A DNA stretch of 64,000 bases, from the NCBI GenBank assembly GCA_002840155.1, contig PGZH01000006.1, forward strand, positions 186,001-250,000. The letters are read 5' to 3'. The position numbers and the translations under genes are program-made. Below are positions 17,875-26,417 of the stretch, piece by piece. The notes under the pieces are model-generated. The model made no database searches and was not told where the DNA came from. It saw only the letters and a program-made list of their open reading frames with translations. This stretch comes from Gammaproteobacteria bacterium HGW-Gammaproteobacteria-13 (lineage in GTDB: Bacteria; Pseudomonadota; Gammaproteobacteria; Pseudomonadales; Pseudomonadaceae). How positions within the stretch are numbered: position 1 is the first letter of the stretch; each line of letters opens with the position of its first letter.

Positions 17875-17926
17875 TTGACAGGTTCCAAAATGGAACTGAC
17901 TATCAAGCACGGTTCCAAAATAGAAC
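17875..17926 (+). promoter_or_regulatory. Promoter with two matched HxlR-type operators
   Basis: TTGACA at 17875-17880 is a consensus -35. Directly after it is GGTTCCAAAATGGAAC (17881-17896), and again GGTTCCAAAATAGAAC (17911-17926). Each is an inverted repeat GGTTC(C)/GAAC(C) around an AAAAT core, and the two are 30 bases apart, close to three helical turns. The first fills the spacer between -35 and -10. This is the layout expected for repression by the HxlR dimers encoded next door. Confidence 0.7.
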
Positions 17927-17940
17927 TTATGGAGACTGCA

Positions 17941-18669
17941 ATGAGCGAACGCAAAGCAATTCTGGTCGTCGGTGCGGGGGATGCCACTGGCGGCGCCATC
18001 GCCAAGCGCTTCGCCCGCGAGGGCTATGTCGCCTGTGTGGCACGACGCAACGCCGAGAAACTTGGCCCGCTGGTAGCGGAGATTGAAGCGGCTGGCGGAA
18101 CGGCTCGCGCCTTTGGTTGCGATGCGCGGATCGAAGAGCAGGTGGTCGAGCTGTTCGCCACCATCGAGCGCGAGGTCGGCCCGCTGCATGCGGTAGTCTT
18201 CAACATCGGCGCCAACGTGCAGTTTTCCATTACCGAAACCACCGAGCGGGTCTACCGCAAGGTCTGGGAAATGGCCGCGCTGGCTGGTTTCCTCACCGGC
18301 CGTGAAGCGGCCAAGGTCATGCTGCCGCGTGGCCATGGCACCATCATCTTTACCGGTGCCACCGCCTCCTTGCGCGGTCGGGCGAATTTCTCCGCCTTCG
18401 CCAGCGCCAAGTTCGCCCTGCGTGCGCTGGCCCAAAGCATGGCCCGCGAACTCGGCCCCAAGGGCATCCATGTCGCGCACCCGATTATCGACGGGGCCAT
18501 CGACACCGCCTTTATCCGCGAGACCTTTCCCCAGCTGTACCAGCTCAAGGATCAGGACGGCATCCTCAACCCGGAACATATCGCCGACACCTACTGGCAG
18601 ATCCATTGCCAACCGCGCGACTGCTGGGTGCATGAGCTGGATCTACGTCCCTGGAGCGAAACCTTTTAA
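17941..18669 (+). CDS. Short-chain dehydrogenase/reductase
   Basis: This 242-residue Rossmann-fold oxidoreductase starts MSERKAILVVGAGDATGGAIAKRF, a variant of the TGxxxGxG cofactor motif with the first Gly-rich turn as GAGDATGG. The NAG motif is replaced by FNIGANV. In place of the usual catalytic YxxxK it has FSAFASAKFALRALA, i.e. Phe where Tyr is expected, so classical catalysis is doubtful. Its substrate is unknown. GGAG lies six bases before ATG 17941. An HxlR regulator is divergent and a kappa-GST-like gene follows, suggesting a stress or detoxification unit. Confidence 0.85.
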   Translation: MSERKAILVVGAGDATGGAIAKRFAREGYVACVARRNAEKLGPLVAEIEAAGGTARAFGCDARIEEQVVELFATIEREVGPLHAVVFNIGANVQFSITETTERVYRKVWEMAALAGFLTGREAAKVMLPRGHGTIIFTGATASLRGRANFSAFASAKFALRALAQSMARELGPKGIHVAHPIIDGAIDTAFIRETFPQLYQLKDQDGILNPEHIADTYWQIHCQPRDCWVHELDLRPWSETF

Positions 18670-18713
18670 ACAGCACGCTCGCCCAATAACAAGACCTCCC
18701 AAAGGAGCATGTA

Positions 18714-19301
18714 ATGAGCAAAACCCTAGAGTTCTTTTTCGACTTCGGCAGCCCGGCCAGCTACCTGGCCTGGACTCAGTTACCGCGAATTGCCCGCGAG
18801 GCCGGTGCGCAGATCGTTTGGCGACCGATGCTGCTCGGCGGGGTATTCAAGGCCACCGGCAACCAGTCGCCGGTGATGATTCCGAGCAAGGGTGCCTGGA
18901 TGCTCAGGGACCTGGCGCGTTTCGCCAGCCGCTACGGCGTGCCGATGGCCTTCAGCCCGGGCTTCCCGATCAACACCCTGACGCTGATGCGCGGCGCGGC
19001 CGGCTATGAAAACAGCGAGAGTTTCGAGCACTACGTGAAAACCATCTTCGAGGCGCTGTGGGTACAGCAGAAGAACCTCAGCAAGCCCGAAGTGGTTGCC
19101 GAAGTGCTAAGCGCCGCCGGCTTCGATCCGGCCGAGTTCGAACGCCTAGTCAGCGATGAAGCGGTCAAAGAACACCTCAAGGCCACCACCGAAGAGGCGA
19201 TCAAGCGCGGCGTGTTTGGCGCACCGACCATCTTTGTCGGCAGCGAGATGCACTTCGGCCAGGATCGCCTGGACTTTGTTGCCGAAGCCCTGGCGCGTTA
19301 G
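18714..19301 (+). CDS. 2-hydroxychromene-2-carboxylate isomerase / kappa-class GST-like protein
   Basis: This 195-residue DsbA-fold protein has FFFDFGSPASYLAW at the N-terminus, where Ser in the SPxSYLA motif is the catalytic or glutathione-activating residue. RPMLLGGVFKATGN, the helical insert, and GVFGAPTIFVGSEMHFGQDRLDFV complete the family pattern. Members act with glutathione in naphthalene breakdown or as general kappa-type transferases. No other aromatic-degradation genes are nearby, so a detoxification role with the upstream dehydrogenase is more likely. AAAGGAGCATGTA gives the ribosome site. Confidence 0.88.
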   Translation: MSKTLEFFFDFGSPASYLAWTQLPRIAREAGAQIVWRPMLLGGVFKATGNQSPVMIPSKGAWMLRDLARFASRYGVPMAFSPGFPINTLTLMRGAAGYENSESFEHYVKTIFEALWVQQKNLSKPEVVAEVLSAAGFDPAEFERLVSDEAVKEHLKATTEEAIKRGVFGAPTIFVGSEMHFGQDRLDFVAEALAR

Positions 19302-19308
19302 CAGGCTG

Positions 19309-19746
19309 CTAGCTTTCCAGCAGAAAGGTCACCGGCCCATCATTAACCAGATGCACCTGCATATCGGCACCGAACTGGCCGGTGGCGACCTGCGGGTGTT
19401 TGCCGCGGGCCTGGGCGACCAGCAGGTCGAACAGCTCAGCCCCCAGCGCCGGCGGCGCGGCACTGGAAAAGCTCGGGCGTAGGCCGCTCTTGGTATCGGC
19501 GACCAGGGTGAATTGCGAGACAAGTAACAGGCCGCCGCCAATATCACTGAGCGACAGGTTCATCTTGCCGGCCGCATCACTAAACGCGCGGTAGTTGAGC
19601 AGCTTGTGCAGAATTTTCTCGACGCTGGCCGGGCTGTCCTGTGGTTCAACGCCGACCAGCGCCAGCAGGCCCTGATCAATCGCCCCCACCACCTCACCCG
19701 CTACTTCCACCCGTGCACCGCGCACGCGCTGGATCAGTGCCTTCAT
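19309..19746 (-). CDS. dtd: D-aminoacyl-tRNA deacylase
   Basis: This 145-residue homodimeric enzyme removes D-amino acids and glycine wrongly attached to tRNA. The two hallmark motifs are present: SQFTLVADT near residue 78 and [11 protein letters not shown], with the Gly-Pro pair, at the very end. [15 protein letters not shown] is the standard N-terminus. It overlaps the pip end by four bases, and the pip-dtd pair is conserved in Pseudomonas. Confidence 0.96.
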   Translation of the reverse strand: MKALIQRVRGARVEVAGEVVGAIDQGLLALVGVEPQDSPASVEKILHKLLNYRAFSDAAGKMNLSLSDIGGGLLLVSQFTLVADTKSGLRPSFSSAAPPALGAELFDLLVAQARGKHPQVATGQFGADMQVHLVNDGPVTFLLES

Positions 19747-20714
19747 GCTTCGTCCGGCGCCAGGTTGAGCAGGCGCCGCGCCAGTTCATCCGCCGCACGC
19801 ACCAGGGCGTCGGTGATCCCGGTTTCGGCCGCCGAATGACCGGCATCACGGATGATCTGCAGTTCGCTGTTCGGCCAGGCCTGATGCAGTGCCCAGGCGT
19901 TATCCAGCGGGCAGATCACGTCATAGCGGCCATGCACGATCACCCCCGGCAAATGGGCGATCTTCGGCATATCGCGCAGCAGCTGATCGGGTTCGAGGAA
20001 GGCGTTATTGACGAAATAGTGGCATTCGATACGAGCAATCGACAGCGCGCGGTGGGCGTCACTGAAACGGTCGACCACCTGCGGATTGGGGCGCAGGGTG
20101 GCGGTACGGCCTTCCCAGGTCGACCAGGCTTTGGCGGCGTGCATCTGGGCAATCTGATCCGGGCCAGTCAGCCGTTTATGGAAGGCTTGTACCAGATCAC
20201 CACGCTCATCGGCCGGGATCGGCGCCAGGTAGTCTTCCCAGTAATCGGGGAACAGGCGGCTGGCACCTTCCTGGTAGAACCACTGAATTTCCTGCGGGCG
20301 ACACAGGAAGATGCCGCGCAGGATCAGCCCATGCACGCGCTGCGGATGGGCCTGGGCGTAAGCCAGGGCCAGGGTCGAGCCCCAGGAGCCGCCGAACAGT
20401 ACCCACTTGTCGATGCCGAGGTGCTCGCGGATCTGCTCCATGTCGGCGATCAGCGCCTGGGTGGTGTTGTTCTCCAGGCTGGCGTGGGGGGTGGAACGGC
20501 CGCAGCCACGCTGATCAAAGGTGACGATGCGATAGAGGTTGGGGTCGAAATAGCGCCGGCTGGCAGCGTCGCAACCGGCACCCGGGCCACCATGGATAAA
20601 CACCACGGGCAGACCATCCGGCGAACCACTTTCGTCGACATAGAGCACGTGCGGCGCCTGCACCGCCAGCTCATGACGGGCGTAGGGTTTAATCTCCGGA
20701 TACAAGGTCTGCAT
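19743..20714 (-). CDS. pip: Proline iminopeptidase
   Basis: This 323-residue alpha/beta-hydrolase of peptidase family S33 removes N-terminal proline from peptides. It shows [11 protein letters not shown] (oxyanion region), the nucleophile box [13 protein letters not shown], the acid in [10 protein letters not shown] and the His in AGHSA. The helical cap around residues 140-230 ([13 protein letters not shown]) is typical. It is transcribed ahead of dtd, which it overlaps by ATGA coupling. The start [11 protein letters not shown] has GGAGCATGCC before it. Confidence 0.95.
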   Translation of the reverse strand: MQTLYPEIKPYARHELAVQAPHVLYVDESGSPDGLPVVFIHGGPGAGCDAASRRYFDPNLYRIVTFDQRGCGRSTPHASLENNTTQALIADMEQIREHLGIDKWVLFGGSWGSTLALAYAQAHPQRVHGLILRGIFLCRPQEIQWFYQEGASRLFPDYWEDYLAPIPADERGDLVQAFHKRLTGPDQIAQMHAAKAWSTWEGRTATLRPNPQVVDRFSDAHRALSIARIECHYFVNNAFLEPDQLLRDMPKIAHLPGVIVHGRYDVICPLDNAWALHQAWPNSELQIIRDAGHSAAETGITDALVRAADELARRLLNLAPDEA

Positions 20715-20822
20715 GGCATGCTCCTGAATTGATGCGTAACTTGACGGCTGGCGAAGGTGATTCGCCTGTCGCGGCCGCCTAAAGCCCTGCCGGGCATCAT
20801 AACCATGAAAAAGGAGTTGAGC

Positions 20823-21257
20823 ATGCCAACAAGGATATTTGCCTTAGCTTTCCTAATGTTTTGCACCCTGCTCGCCGGTTGCGGCGCCAAGGATGACCCG
20901 CAAGCAGCACTGGAAGCAGCCGTGCAACAACTGCAGGACAACCTGGAGGCGAAGCAGAACAGCGCGGTACTCGACCAGTTGCACCCGCAGTTTTCGGCCC
21001 AGGGGGAGTTCGACCGCGAGTGGGCACAGCGCACCATGTTGCTGATGTTTATGCGCCACAAGAACGTCAAGGTGCTGGCCCTGAGCAAGAACAGCTACCT
21101 CGATACGACCTACCGCGAAAAAGGCCACACCGAGGCCCAGGTCGGCCTGGCCGGCGCCGAAGGTTTGATCCCCGACAGTGCCCGTCACTACAGCGTAAAA
21201 CTGGAATGGTGGCTGGAAGGCGATGAGTGGAAGCTGGCGCGGCTGAACTGGGAATAG
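20823..21257 (+). CDS. Small predicted lipoprotein
   Basis: This 144-residue protein begins MPTRIFALAFLMFCTLLAGC, a lipoprotein signal with lipobox LLAGC. The +2 residue is Gly, which favours outer-membrane sorting. A predicted helix (ALEAAVQQLQDNLEAKQN) and an NTF2-like pattern ending VKLEWWLEGDEWKLARLNWE follow, similar to small Pseudomonas proteins of unknown role. AAGGAG precedes ATG 20823; an in-frame ATG at 20805 overlaps that ribosome site and is rejected. It is divergent from pip. Confidence 0.75.
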   Translation: MPTRIFALAFLMFCTLLAGCGAKDDPQAALEAAVQQLQDNLEAKQNSAVLDQLHPQFSAQGEFDREWAQRTMLLMFMRHKNVKVLALSKNSYLDTTYREKGHTEAQVGLAGAEGLIPDSARHYSVKLEWWLEGDEWKLARLNWE

Positions 21258-21261
21258 ATGA

Positions 21262-21816
21262 TTAGAGGAGCCAAGGAATAAACATCTTGCTGCGCTGCAT
21301 ATAGTCGCGGTACGCCTCACCAAACTGCTGCAAACACTCGGCCTCGTCGCGCTTGGCGGTCAGCCAGAGTGCCAGGCTGGCCAGCAGTGCCAGAACCAGG
21401 CTTAGGCCATTGGGCTGTTTGCAGGCCACGCCCCAGGCCAGCAACAGCAGCGAGGCGTACAGCGGGTGGCGGATCAGGCGGAAGATGCCGCTGGTGACCA
21501 ACTGCGAGGTGCGCTCGAAGGCAAACAGCTCGGCATCCGTACGCTGCCCATCGGGACGGCCCATACGCCGAAGCTGATAGAGGCCGGCAAACAGCAGCAG
21601 CAAGGAGGCGAACAACAACAGCCAGGACAGGCGCTGATGCAGGGCAAAACGGTCGACAAACCAGACCGGCCCGTTAAGCACCAGCAAGGCCAGAATCGCC
21701 TCCCAGGCGAAGAACCGGTAGAAGCCGTGGGACTGCGGCCGCAGCAACGCCCGCCAGGACAGCGCCAGCAACACCAATGTCCCCAGCCCGAAGGCCAACC
21801 CCTGCAACCAGCCCAT
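21262..21816 (-). CDS. Membrane protein of the isoprenylcysteine methyltransferase-like (ICMT/PEMT) fold
   Basis: This 184-residue integral membrane protein has about five hydrophobic helices. It carries the C-terminal SAM-pocket pattern of the ICMT/NnrU-like group: LVTSGIFRLIRHPLYASLLLLAWG (the RHPxY motif), and then AKRDEAECLQQFGEAYRDYMQRS. The substrate is unknown. GGAGAAGG stands before ATG 21816; an in-frame start at 21861 lacks one. It converges on the small lipoprotein gene with four bases between the stops. Confidence 0.8.
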   Translation of the reverse strand: MGWLQGLAFGLGTLVLLALSWRALLRPQSHGFYRFFAWEAILALLVLNGPVWFVDRFALHQRLSWLLLFASLLLLFAGLYQLRRMGRPDGQRTDAELFAFERTSQLVTSGIFRLIRHPLYASLLLLAWGVACKQPNGLSLVLALLASLALWLTAKRDEAECLQQFGEAYRDYMQRSKMFIPWLL

Positions 21817-21918
21817 AACGCCTTCTCCCACTCCGCCCAATAATCCGTCAAAGCCAGGCACTGCGCGACCTGCAGCCCCTCTGTTACACTGCCGGCCTGT
21901 TTACCTCGGCCGCCCGCA

Positions 21919-22326
21919 ATGGATCGCACTCAACTGCACAGCCTGCTGCCCCACCAAGGCCCAGCCCTCTGGCTGGATGGCCTGTTGGCGCATGACAGCC
22001 TGAGCATTCAGGGCCTGAGTGCCTGGCGCTATCTGGACATATTTGGCACCGACGCCTCACCCTGCCTGCTGTTCGAGGCAGCCGCCCAATTATGCGCCGC
22101 GCATGGTGCCTTATACGGCGATGCCAGTGCCATTGAAATGGCACTGGTCGGCAAGCTCTCGCAGTTGCAGCTGCACCATGAGCCGACCCAGCGCAGTGGC
22201 GCGCTGCAGGTCAGCGCCCAGCAAGAAGCGCTAAGCCCGGCCGGCGCGCTGTATGCCTTCAGTATCCATAGCGAGCAACGCCTGCTACTCGACGGCAAAC
22301 TGCTGTTGGTGCTGATCCATGCTTGA
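21919..22326 (+). CDS. Hotdog-fold thioester dehydratase-like protein
   Basis: This 135-residue protein opens an orphan lipid cluster. LHSLLPHQGPALWLDGLLAHD resembles the N-terminal strand and helix of FabA/FabZ-type 3-hydroxyacyl-ACP dehydratases and their aryl-polyene relatives, with LLFEAAAQLCAAHGALYG as the central hot-dog helix. The catalytic His/Asp-Glu pattern is partly kept (His in LLPHQ, Glu in FEAAAQ). The ABC ATPase begins 8 bases before its stop. Dehydration or thioester recognition of an ACP-bound chain is inferred. Confidence 0.7.
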   Translation: MDRTQLHSLLPHQGPALWLDGLLAHDSLSIQGLSAWRYLDIFGTDASPCLLFEAAAQLCAAHGALYGDASAIEMALVGKLSQLQLHHEPTQRSGALQVSAQQEALSPAGALYAFSIHSEQRLLLDGKLLLVLIHA

Positions 22327-23203
22327 ACTGCGCAATGTCGGCCACAGCTATCCAGGCGCCAACCGCGCCGCACTGCAAGGAATCGACCTGCAGTTGCAGG
22401 CCGGCGAATGCCTGGGCCTGCTCGGCAGCAATGGCGCCGGCAAGACCACCCTGCTCTCGCTGCTGAGCGGCGTGCTGGCGCTGCAACAGGGCGAACTGCA
22501 TTGGCAAGGCCAACCCAGGCTCGGCCTGGTGCCGCAACAGCTGGCCTTCTATGCAGGGCTCAAGGTGGGCGAAAACCTTGAACTCTTTGCCGACCTCTAT
22601 CGCCTGAGCGGCAATGAGCGCCGCCAGCGCCTGCAGCAGTGCATCGACATCTGCGCCCTGCAAGACAAGCTGACCCGGCGCAGCGAGCAGCTCTCCGGCG
22701 GCGAACAGCGGCGCTTGAATTTTGCCATCGGCCTGCTGCAACCCGCCGATCTATATCTGTTCGATGAAGCCACCGTGGGCGTCGATGCGGCGAGTCGTCA
22801 ACACTTGCTGGCCGCCGTGGAACAGCTGACCGCCGAGGGCAAGGCGGTGATCTACACCAGCCACTACCTGGAAGAGGTCGAGCGGGTGGCGCAGCGCATT
22901 CTGCTGCTGCACGAAGGTCAGGTGCGCCTGGACCTGGACAAGCGCCAGCTGCTCGGCGACGACCACGGCCTGCTGCTGGAATGGCCGGACGCGCCACCCG
23001 CCGGCCTTAACCAGTTGCTCGCGAGCCTGCAACTAACGGCCGAAGTGCTACCCAAGGGCCTGCGTATCGCATCGCTGAATGGTCAGCAGCTGCTGGCCAT
23101 CAGCGAATTTGTCGCCGCCCAGGATGGTTTACCCAATCTGCTGCGCTTCGGCCGCCCGTCACTGGAACAGCTCTACCTGCGCTTGAACGGAGGTCGGCTA
23201 TGA
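22319..23203 (+). CDS. ABC transporter ATP-binding protein
   Basis: This 294-residue ATPase has Walker A GSNGAGKTT near residue 40, Q-loop LVPQQ, signature LSGGEQRR, Walker B LYLFDEATVGVD and the switch His in YTSHYLEE. It is of the ABC-2 exporter type (CcmA/DrrA class). It overlaps both neighbours (8 and 4 bases), so it forms one translational unit with the hotdog protein and the permease, and probably exports the cluster product or a lipid intermediate. Confidence 0.92.
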   Translation: MLELRNVGHSYPGANRAALQGIDLQLQAGECLGLLGSNGAGKTTLLSLLSGVLALQQGELHWQGQPRLGLVPQQLAFYAGLKVGENLELFADLYRLSGNERRQRLQQCIDICALQDKLTRRSEQLSGGEQRRLNFAIGLLQPADLYLFDEATVGVDAASRQHLLAAVEQLTAEGKAVIYTSHYLEEVERVAQRILLLHEGQVRLDLDKRQLLGDDHGLLLEWPDAPPAGLNQLLASLQLTAEVLPKGLRIASLNGQQLLAISEFVAAQDGLPNLLRFGRPSLEQLYLRLNGGRL

Positions 23204-24384
23204 GGCTCTTGGCATTGGCGCGCAAGGAAGTGCTGTTGCTGCTGCGCGACCCCCATGCGCTGGCCGTGCTGTTTATTATGCCGACGCTGTTTCTGCTGCT
23301 GATGGCAGGGGCCATGTCCAGCTATATGCAAGACAAGCCACCGGCGCTGCGCCTGATTATCGAAGCGCCGCACGACGACGCCAGCCAGTTCTTTCGCGAC
23401 GCCCTGCAAGCGCAATTGCCGGACAGCCAGCTGTTCGACGAGAGCAGCGAAAGCCTGGCCCATGTGCGCTTGCCCGCAGACTTCTCCGACAAGCTGCTGG
23501 ACAGCCCGCACCAAGGCCCCAGCCTGAGCTTCCCCGCACAGTTCGACAAACTCTCGCGCCAGCGCCTGTACAGCGCGGTGAGCATCGCCCTGGCGCAGAC
23601 CCGGCTATTGGCCTACCTGGAAGACAGCGGCGTGGTCGATGCCGAGCTGAGCCGCGCCGAGCGCCTGCAACTGGTGCAGCAGCGCACCCAGAGCCAGATC
23701 GACGAGCAGGAACAACTGGCCAGCGGCGACCTTAGCGGCCGTGCCAATGCCACCCAACTGAGCGTGCCGGCCTGGCTGATCTTCGGCATGTTCTTCGTCG
23801 TGCTACCCATGGCCGGCGGCTTTCAGCGCGAGCAGCAAAGCGGCACCTTGCTGCGCCTGCGCTGCCTGGGCCTGAACCTCGGCACCCTGGTGCTGAGCAA
23901 GCTGCTGCCGTACTTCGCCATCAACCTGCTGCAGTTCGCTCTGCTACTCGGTATCGGCATCTACGGCCTGCCGCTGCTCGGCCTTCCCGCTCTGAGTTTG
24001 CCCGGCAGCGCCGTGGCCTACCCGCTGCTGGCCATTAGCATCGCCCTGGCCACCTGCAGCCTGGGCCTGCTGCTGGCCGCGCTGGCGCGCAGCAGCGAGC
24101 AGGCGCTGCTGCTCGGTGGCGGTATCAATATTCTCCTCGCCGCGATTGGCGGGATCATGGTGCCGAAAAGCGTAATGCCGGTGGCCATGGCCAGGCTTGC
24201 GGAAATATCCCCAATGAGCTGGGCGCTCGACGCCTTTCTCACCCTGCTGGTGGGCCATGGCTCACTGGCCGACATCGCCCCCTACTGCGCACGCCTGCTG
24301 CTATTTGCAGCGCTGTGCGGCATGGCCGGGCTGCTTCTGTTCACCCGACGAGTACAGCGCACGCAATGGACCACTCACTACTAG
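23200..24384 (+). CDS. ABC-2 type transporter permease
   Basis: This 394-residue inner-membrane protein has a first membrane helix near residues 18-38 (LAVLFIMPTLFLLLMAGAM), a large periplasmic loop of about 170 residues, and five further helices from about residue 185 to 385. This is the ABC-2/DrrB-YhhJ type layout. The stop overlaps the ACP gene start by 19 bases. Together with the ATPase it is likely the exporter for the product of the surrounding synthase genes. Confidence 0.9.
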   Translation: MRLLALARKEVLLLLRDPHALAVLFIMPTLFLLLMAGAMSSYMQDKPPALRLIIEAPHDDASQFFRDALQAQLPDSQLFDESSESLAHVRLPADFSDKLLDSPHQGPSLSFPAQFDKLSRQRLYSAVSIALAQTRLLAYLEDSGVVDAELSRAERLQLVQQRTQSQIDEQEQLASGDLSGRANATQLSVPAWLIFGMFFVVLPMAGGFQREQQSGTLLRLRCLGLNLGTLVLSKLLPYFAINLLQFALLLGIGIYGLPLLGLPALSLPGSAVAYPLLAISIALATCSLGLLLAALARSSEQALLLGGGINILLAAIGGIMVPKSVMPVAMARLAEISPMSWALDAFLTLLVGHGSLADIAPYCARLLLFAALCGMAGLLLFTRRVQRTQWTTHY

Positions 24385-24632
24385 AACAACAACTCAAACA
24401 ACTGCTGATCCGCGAGTGCGACAAGGAAGATGATATCGACTGGCAAAGCATCAGCGATGACGAGCCACTGTTCGGCGCGAAGAGCCGTATCGCCATGGAC
24501 AGCCTGGATGCCCTGCAAGTCTCCCTGGCGCTGCAGCAGCACTACGGCGTACGCATCGAAGGTGCCAAAGACGGCCGCCGCATCCTCGGCACTATCGCCA
24601 GCATCGCCGCCTATATCAGGCAGCAGCAGTGA
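24366..24632 (+). CDS. Acyl carrier protein
   Basis: This 88-residue protein has the phosphopantetheine attachment site MDSLDALQVSLALQQ, with the modified Ser in D-S-L, and the four-helix ACP pattern (LKQLLIRECDKEDDIDW, ILGTIASIAAYIRQQ). The acidic helix 2 fits a type II fatty-acid or polyketide carrier. ATG 24366 lies within the end of the permease gene. The ketosynthase follows by GTG/TGA overlap. It would carry the growing chain for the two ketosynthases of this cluster. Confidence 0.88.
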   Translation: MDHSLLEQQLKQLLIRECDKEDDIDWQSISDDEPLFGAKSRIAMDSLDALQVSLALQQHYGVRIEGAKDGRRILGTIASIAAYIRQQQ

Positions 24633-25753
24633 CCCCGATCTATCTGCAGCGTGCCGCCCTGCACTGCGCCCTGGGTGATGACCTGCACAGCGCCGCCCAA
24701 GCCCTGCAAACAGGCCAGCCGCCCCAAGGCGAGCCCTTTGTGCTGCATGAAGTGCTTGAGCCGCGTACTTATCTGTACGCCACGAAAACTGGCGAAAGCC
24801 TGAGTGAGCGCCTGGATCGCCTGCTCGGCGAAACCCTCGCTGCCAATCCTCAGCCACTCGACGACTGCCTGCTGATCATCGCCAGCACCAGCCTGGATAT
24901 CAGCGAACTGGAAGCCCTGACCAGCCGGCAGCAGGGCTTTCGCCCGGAAGATTCGACGCCGCTGGATCTGCTCGCCAGCCAGCTGCGCCAGCGCTGGGGC
25001 TTTGCCGCCGCCTTTACCCTGAATACCGCCTGCACCAGCGCCGCCAACGGTCTGCTCTACGGCGCTCGGCTGATCAACGCGGGCCAGTATGCCCGCGCCC
25101 TGGTGCTGAGTTTCGAAACCCCCAGCGTCATTGCCATGCAGGGTTTTGGCGCACTGATGCTGACCAGCCCCAACGGCCAGTATCGGCCCTTTCACCCCGA
25201 GCGCGACGGCCTGTTGCTGGGCGAAGCCTATGCCGCCGTACTACTCAGCCGCGAACCCAGTGAAGCACCACTGGCGCGCCTGCTCGGAGGCTTTAGCGCC
25301 TGCGACACCAGTAGCCTGACCACCACCCGCGAAGATGGCAGCCATATCCACTGGGTGATGCAGCAGGCGCTGCGCAGCGCCGACTGCACCGCAGCGCAGA
25401 TCGACCTGGTGAAACTGCATGGCACCGCCACCAGCGCCAACGATGAAGCCGAAAGCAACGGCATGCGCCTGCTCTATGGCGAACAAATGCCGGCCCTGAG
25501 CCTGCTCAAACCCTGGCTCGGCCACACCCTGGGCGCCTGCGGGCTAAGTGAAAGCCTGCTGCTGCTTCAGGCACTGCAACTGGGCCCACTGCCCGCCGTG
25601 AGCTACGCCAGCGAAGCACTGCTGCCATTGAGTGCAGAACCGCAGCAACTGGCGTCAGATAGCCTGCTGCTGACCAACTTCTTCGGCTTTGGCGGCAATA
25701 ACACCAGCCTGGTTTTACAAGGCTGCGCTCAGGGGGACACGACATGCCGGTAA
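24629..25753 (+). CDS. Beta-ketoacyl-ACP synthase (KAS I/II type)
   Basis: This 374-residue condensing enzyme has all catalytic residues: Cys in NTACTSAANGL, His in LHGTATSANDEAE and His in WLGHTLGACG, followed by the FGFGGNNTSLVL glycine-rich end. It is shorter than FabF (about 410). It starts with GTG 24629 overlapping the ACP stop. The pairing with a separate KAS-like subunit next door recalls aryl-polyene and type II polyketide systems, where one subunit condenses and the other sets chain length. Confidence 0.9.
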   Translation: MTPIYLQRAALHCALGDDLHSAAQALQTGQPPQGEPFVLHEVLEPRTYLYATKTGESLSERLDRLLGETLAANPQPLDDCLLIIASTSLDISELEALTSRQQGFRPEDSTPLDLLASQLRQRWGFAAAFTLNTACTSAANGLLYGARLINAGQYARALVLSFETPSVIAMQGFGALMLTSPNGQYRPFHPERDGLLLGEAYAAVLLSREPSEAPLARLLGGFSACDTSSLTTTREDGSHIHWVMQQALRSADCTAAQIDLVKLHGTATSANDEAESNGMRLLYGEQMPALSLLKPWLGHTLGACGLSESLLLLQALQLGPLPAVSYASEALLPLSAEPQQLASDSLLLTNFFGFGGNNTSLVLQGCAQGDTTCR

Positions 25754-26301
25754 TAGCCGCCAGTGAAGTCCACGGCCTGGCCAGCACGGATGACAAACAG
25801 CTGAAGACAGCCCTCGGCCAGTGGCTGGACAGCCCGCCAAGGCGTATCGACCGGCTGATTCTGCAATGCCTGCTGGCCGCTGCGCCCCTGAAAGCGCAGG
25901 TGCGCAACAACTGCGGCCTGTACCTGGCCTCGGCGCATCCGGCGCGGGCCACCATGAGCGCGCTGCTGGAAGCGGTGTGCGTGCAGTACAAACAGCCCAA
26001 GCCCTTCGAGTTTGTGAATAGCGTCAGCAACGCCGCCGGCTTTCATATCGCCCAGCAACTGGGCATCGACGGGCCGAATCTGTTTATCGGTGCTGGCGAG
26101 CAGGTCTGGCCGCAGTTGCTCAGCCTGGCCAATCTGGATTTGCAGGATGGTTTGATCGAGCAGGCGCTGTTGCTGGTTTGCGATGAACGCGGAGATTTCT
26201 GTGTGCAGGCGCTACTGTTGGAAGGTGCGATAACCGGCGCCTATGCCAACAGCTTTAGCGAACTGAGCACAGGTATCGAGGTACAGCGAATCAAGCTGTA
26301 G
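25744..26301 (+). CDS. Chain-length-factor-like ketosynthase N-terminal domain protein
   Basis: This 185-residue protein matches the single-domain ketosynthase-N family seen in aryl-polyene clusters: FEFVNSVSNAAGFHIAQQLGI, then LFIGAGEQVWPQLLSLANL and IEQALLLVCDERGD. The active-site Cys of a true KAS is absent (SNAAG at that place), so it is likely a non-condensing partner of the preceding KAS. It overlaps that gene by 10 bases and is the last gene of the rightward operon; a strong REP palindrome follows. Confidence 0.72.
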   Translation: MPVIAASEVHGLASTDDKQLKTALGQWLDSPPRRIDRLILQCLLAAAPLKAQVRNNCGLYLASAHPARATMSALLEAVCVQYKQPKPFEFVNSVSNAAGFHIAQQLGIDGPNLFIGAGEQVWPQLLSLANLDLQDGLIEQALLLVCDERGDFCVQALLLEGAITGAYANSFSELSTGIEVQRIKL

Positions 26302-26303
26302 CC

Positions 26304-26356
26304 CGTAGGATGGGTGACAACCCATCACCATCCGATGGGTTATCACCCATCCTACG
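26304..26356. repeat. REP palindrome between convergent operons
   Basis: Arms 26304-26325 and 26335-26356 are inverted copies with one mismatch in 22 (core GTAGGATGGGTG). It lies 3 bases after the last gene of the rightward half of the lipid cluster and likely ends its transcript. Confidence 0.8.
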
Positions 26357-26391
26357 AAACGCAGCAGGGCTTAGGTTGTCGGGCGTTTGGT

Positions 26392-26417
26392 GGTGGATCG
26401 ATAAAGCGCGATCCACC
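26392..26417. repeat. Short REP palindrome at the end of the BtrH-like gene
   Basis: GGTGGATCG (26392-26400) and CGATCCACC (26409-26417) form a 9-bp stem directly against the stop of the leftward BtrH-like gene. It resembles the 17280-17349 unit and may serve as terminator. Confidence 0.65.

Noticed and set aside
25744..26301. Truncated ketosynthase pseudogene
   Set aside because: The single-domain form without active Cys is normal for the chain-length-factor-like family next to aryl-polyene-type KAS genes.
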